Below are positions 6,462-7,161 of a stretch of 7,161 nucleotides of DNA, one piece after another; positions within the stretch are counted from its first letter, which is position 1, and every line of letters starts with the position of its first letter. The notes beneath the pieces were generated by a model. It made no database searches. It was not told where the DNA came from and worked only from the letters and a program-made list of their open reading frames with translations. Origin of the DNA: an uncultured Campylobacter sp. GTDB taxonomy: Bacteria; Campylobacterota; Campylobacteria; Campylobacterales; Campylobacteraceae. Made by a program: the position numbers and the translations under genes. The DNA is taken from positions 1 through 7,161 of the forward strand of contig CAKVDW010000033.1 of assembly GCA_934728065.1 (NCBI GenBank). Direction: 5' to 3'.

Positions 6462-7003
6462 AACAAGGCTCAGTTATTTGGTTTTGTGGCTTGGCTGGAA
6501 GTGGCAAAAGTGCTTTGGCTGAAACACTTTTAAAACTTTTAAGAAATGAATTTGACAATGTCGTTTATTTAGACGGCGATGAAACCAGAGAGTTTTGCGA
6601 ACCTTACGCTGATAATTATAGCAAAGAAGGTCGTATGCAGGTGGCATTGAAACGAGCAAGAATGGCAAATTTTTTAAGCAAACAAGGGCAAATTGTCGTA
6701 GTAAGCACAATTTCACTTTTTAATGAAGTGTATGAATTTAACAAAACAAATTGTATAAATTATTTTGAAATTTTTGTGGAATGTGAATTTGACGAGCTTA
6801 AAAGGCGCGATAAAAAAGGACTATATACAGGTGCTTTGCAAGGAAAGATAAAAGATGTCGTGGGTGTTGATATAAAATTTGATGAGCCAAAACCAAATTT
6901 AAGGCTTGATAATACCAAGCTAGACAAGCTTGATGAAAAGGCAAGGTTTGTTTTTGACGAGTTTATGAAATTTTATCCCTCAAGTTCTTTGCATAACGGT
7001 TAA
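6458..7003 (+). CDS. Adenylylsulfate kinase-like (CysC-type) nucleotide kinase, last gene of the operon
   Basis: A P-loop kinase of 181 residues. It has Walker A GLAGSGKS (11-18), LDGDETRE (38-45), the lid motif RDKKGLY (117-123), GALQGKIK (125-132), GVD (136-138) and DEPKPNLRLDN (142-152), all matching APS kinase in order. Two positions that contact adenylylsulfate in true APS kinases look changed: the R-x-E-N stretch reads R-M-Q-V (59-62), and the I-S-P stretch reads I-S-L (85-87). No sulfate-assimilation genes are nearby. The C. jejuni MeOPN pathway uses an APS-kinase homologue (Cj1415) to phosphorylate a cytidine diphosphoramidate, so a CMP-phosphonate is a plausible substrate here; that is inference. 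The ATG at 6458 overlaps the previous stop as ATGA and has AAGG 6 bases upstream; an in-frame TTG at 6443 is possible but has no such site. Confidence 0.88.
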   Translation: MKQGSVIWFCGLAGSGKSALAETLLKLLRNEFDNVVYLDGDETREFCEPYADNYSKEGRMQVALKRARMANFLSKQGQIVVVSTISLFNEVYEFNKTNCINYFEIFVECEFDELKRRDKKGLYTGALQGKIKDVVGVDIKFDEPKPNLRLDNTKLDKLDEKARFVFDEFMKFYPSSSLHNG

Positions 7004-7019
7004 ATTTAAATAAATTTTT
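7002..7019 (+). terminator. Weak AT-only hairpin with T run after the operon
   Basis: A 7-base inverted repeat (AAATTTA at 7002-7008, TAAATTT at 7011-7017) begins in the stop codon of the kinase gene and runs into a T-rich stretch. The stem has no G-C pairs and a two-base loop, so it is a poor intrinsic terminator; it is listed only because nothing better ends the operon. Confidence 0.2.
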
Positions 7020-7115
7020 AATTTTTAGCCCAAACCCCCACCAAATAAAACAAATTTCGACTTCTAAACCAAATTTCAAGCTTCCCCCCTAAGCAAACTT
7101 TTTAACTTTTTTCGC

Positions 7116-7121
7116 TATAAT
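7116..7121 (+). promoter_or_regulatory. TATAAT -10 box for the next gene
   Basis: A perfect TATAAT preceded by GC and a T-rich stretch (7099-7112) matches the Campylobacter vegetative promoter. Transcription would begin near 7128-7130, about 29 bases before the next start codon. It implies that the downstream gene has its own promoter and is not simply the fifth gene of the phosphonate operon. Six C residues follow the box directly. Confidence 0.7.
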
Positions 7122-7157
7122 CCCCCCAACAAACAAGCACTCATTAAAGGATTTACA

Positions 7158-7161
7158 ATGC
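7158..7161 (+). CDS. Start codon of a downstream gene, cut by the right edge
   Basis: ATG at 7158-7160 lies 6 bases after AAAGGA (7146-7151) and about 37 bases after a perfect TATAAT. Only the start codon and one further base are visible, so nothing can be said of the product. Confidence 0.6.

Noticed and set aside
7084..7127. Two C6 runs (7084-7089 and 7122-7127) as phase-variable tracts
   Set aside because: Six bases is below the length at which G/C tracts in Campylobacter usually switch, and both are outside coding sequence; the second lies between the -10 box and the presumed start, so it could matter only if it grew.
1..7161. CRISPR array, tRNA, rRNA, insertion sequence or prophage elements
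   Set aside because: No regularly spaced repeats, no tRNA-like cloverleaf or rRNA sequence, and no transposase, integrase or terminal inverted repeats were seen on either strand.

Overview
The window is AT-rich DNA from a Campylobacterota genome, most likely Campylobacter or a close relative. This rests on strong purine-rich AAGGA ribosome sites 6-7 bases from each start, T-rich promoters with TATAAT-like -10 boxes and no clear -35, a motility accessory factor (Maf/DUF115) protein typical of flagellin glycosylation loci, tightly packed genes, and simple-sequence repeats of the kind these bacteria use for phase variation. The species cannot be fixed from the sequence alone.

Left side (1-2065, minus strand): the first 24 codons of an unidentified gene run off the left edge at base 1. 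Upstream of it lies a complete 634-residue Maf-family protein. Centre (2066-2165): a 100-base, strongly AT-rich divergent intergenic region. To its right on the plus strand is a TTG-initiated class I SAM-dependent methyltransferase (2166-2831), whose last codons contain an (AG)8 dinucleotide repeat.

Right side (3039-7003, plus strand): a compact four-gene operon behind a T15 homopolymer that abuts a -10-like box. In order it encodes a radical SAM/SPASM-like enzyme, a cytidylyltransferase fused to phosphoenolpyruvate mutase, a thiamine-diphosphate-dependent phosphonopyruvate decarboxylase, and an adenylylsulfate-kinase-like small kinase. Gaps are 3 bases, 0 bases, and a 4-base ATGA overlap, so the genes are very probably co-transcribed and partly translationally coupled. 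After a 154-base gap with a perfect TATAAT box, the start codon of a further plus-strand gene is cut by the right edge.

How they may work together: the mutase converts phosphoenolpyruvate to phosphonopyruvate (C-P bond formation) and the decarboxylase pulls the reaction forward to phosphonoacetaldehyde. The cytidylyltransferase half suggests that a phosphonate product is activated as a CMP-phosphonate for attachment to a surface glycan. The CysC-like kinase resembles, in fold and setting, the kinase of the C. jejuni O-methyl phosphoramidate (MeOPN) capsule pathway that acts on a cytidine-nucleotide intermediate. The window may therefore encode a phosphonate counterpart of that pathway, with an added radical SAM step and a promoter that may switch by slippage. 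No aminotransferase, phosphonoacetaldehyde reductase or transferase is seen inside the window, so the end product is open.
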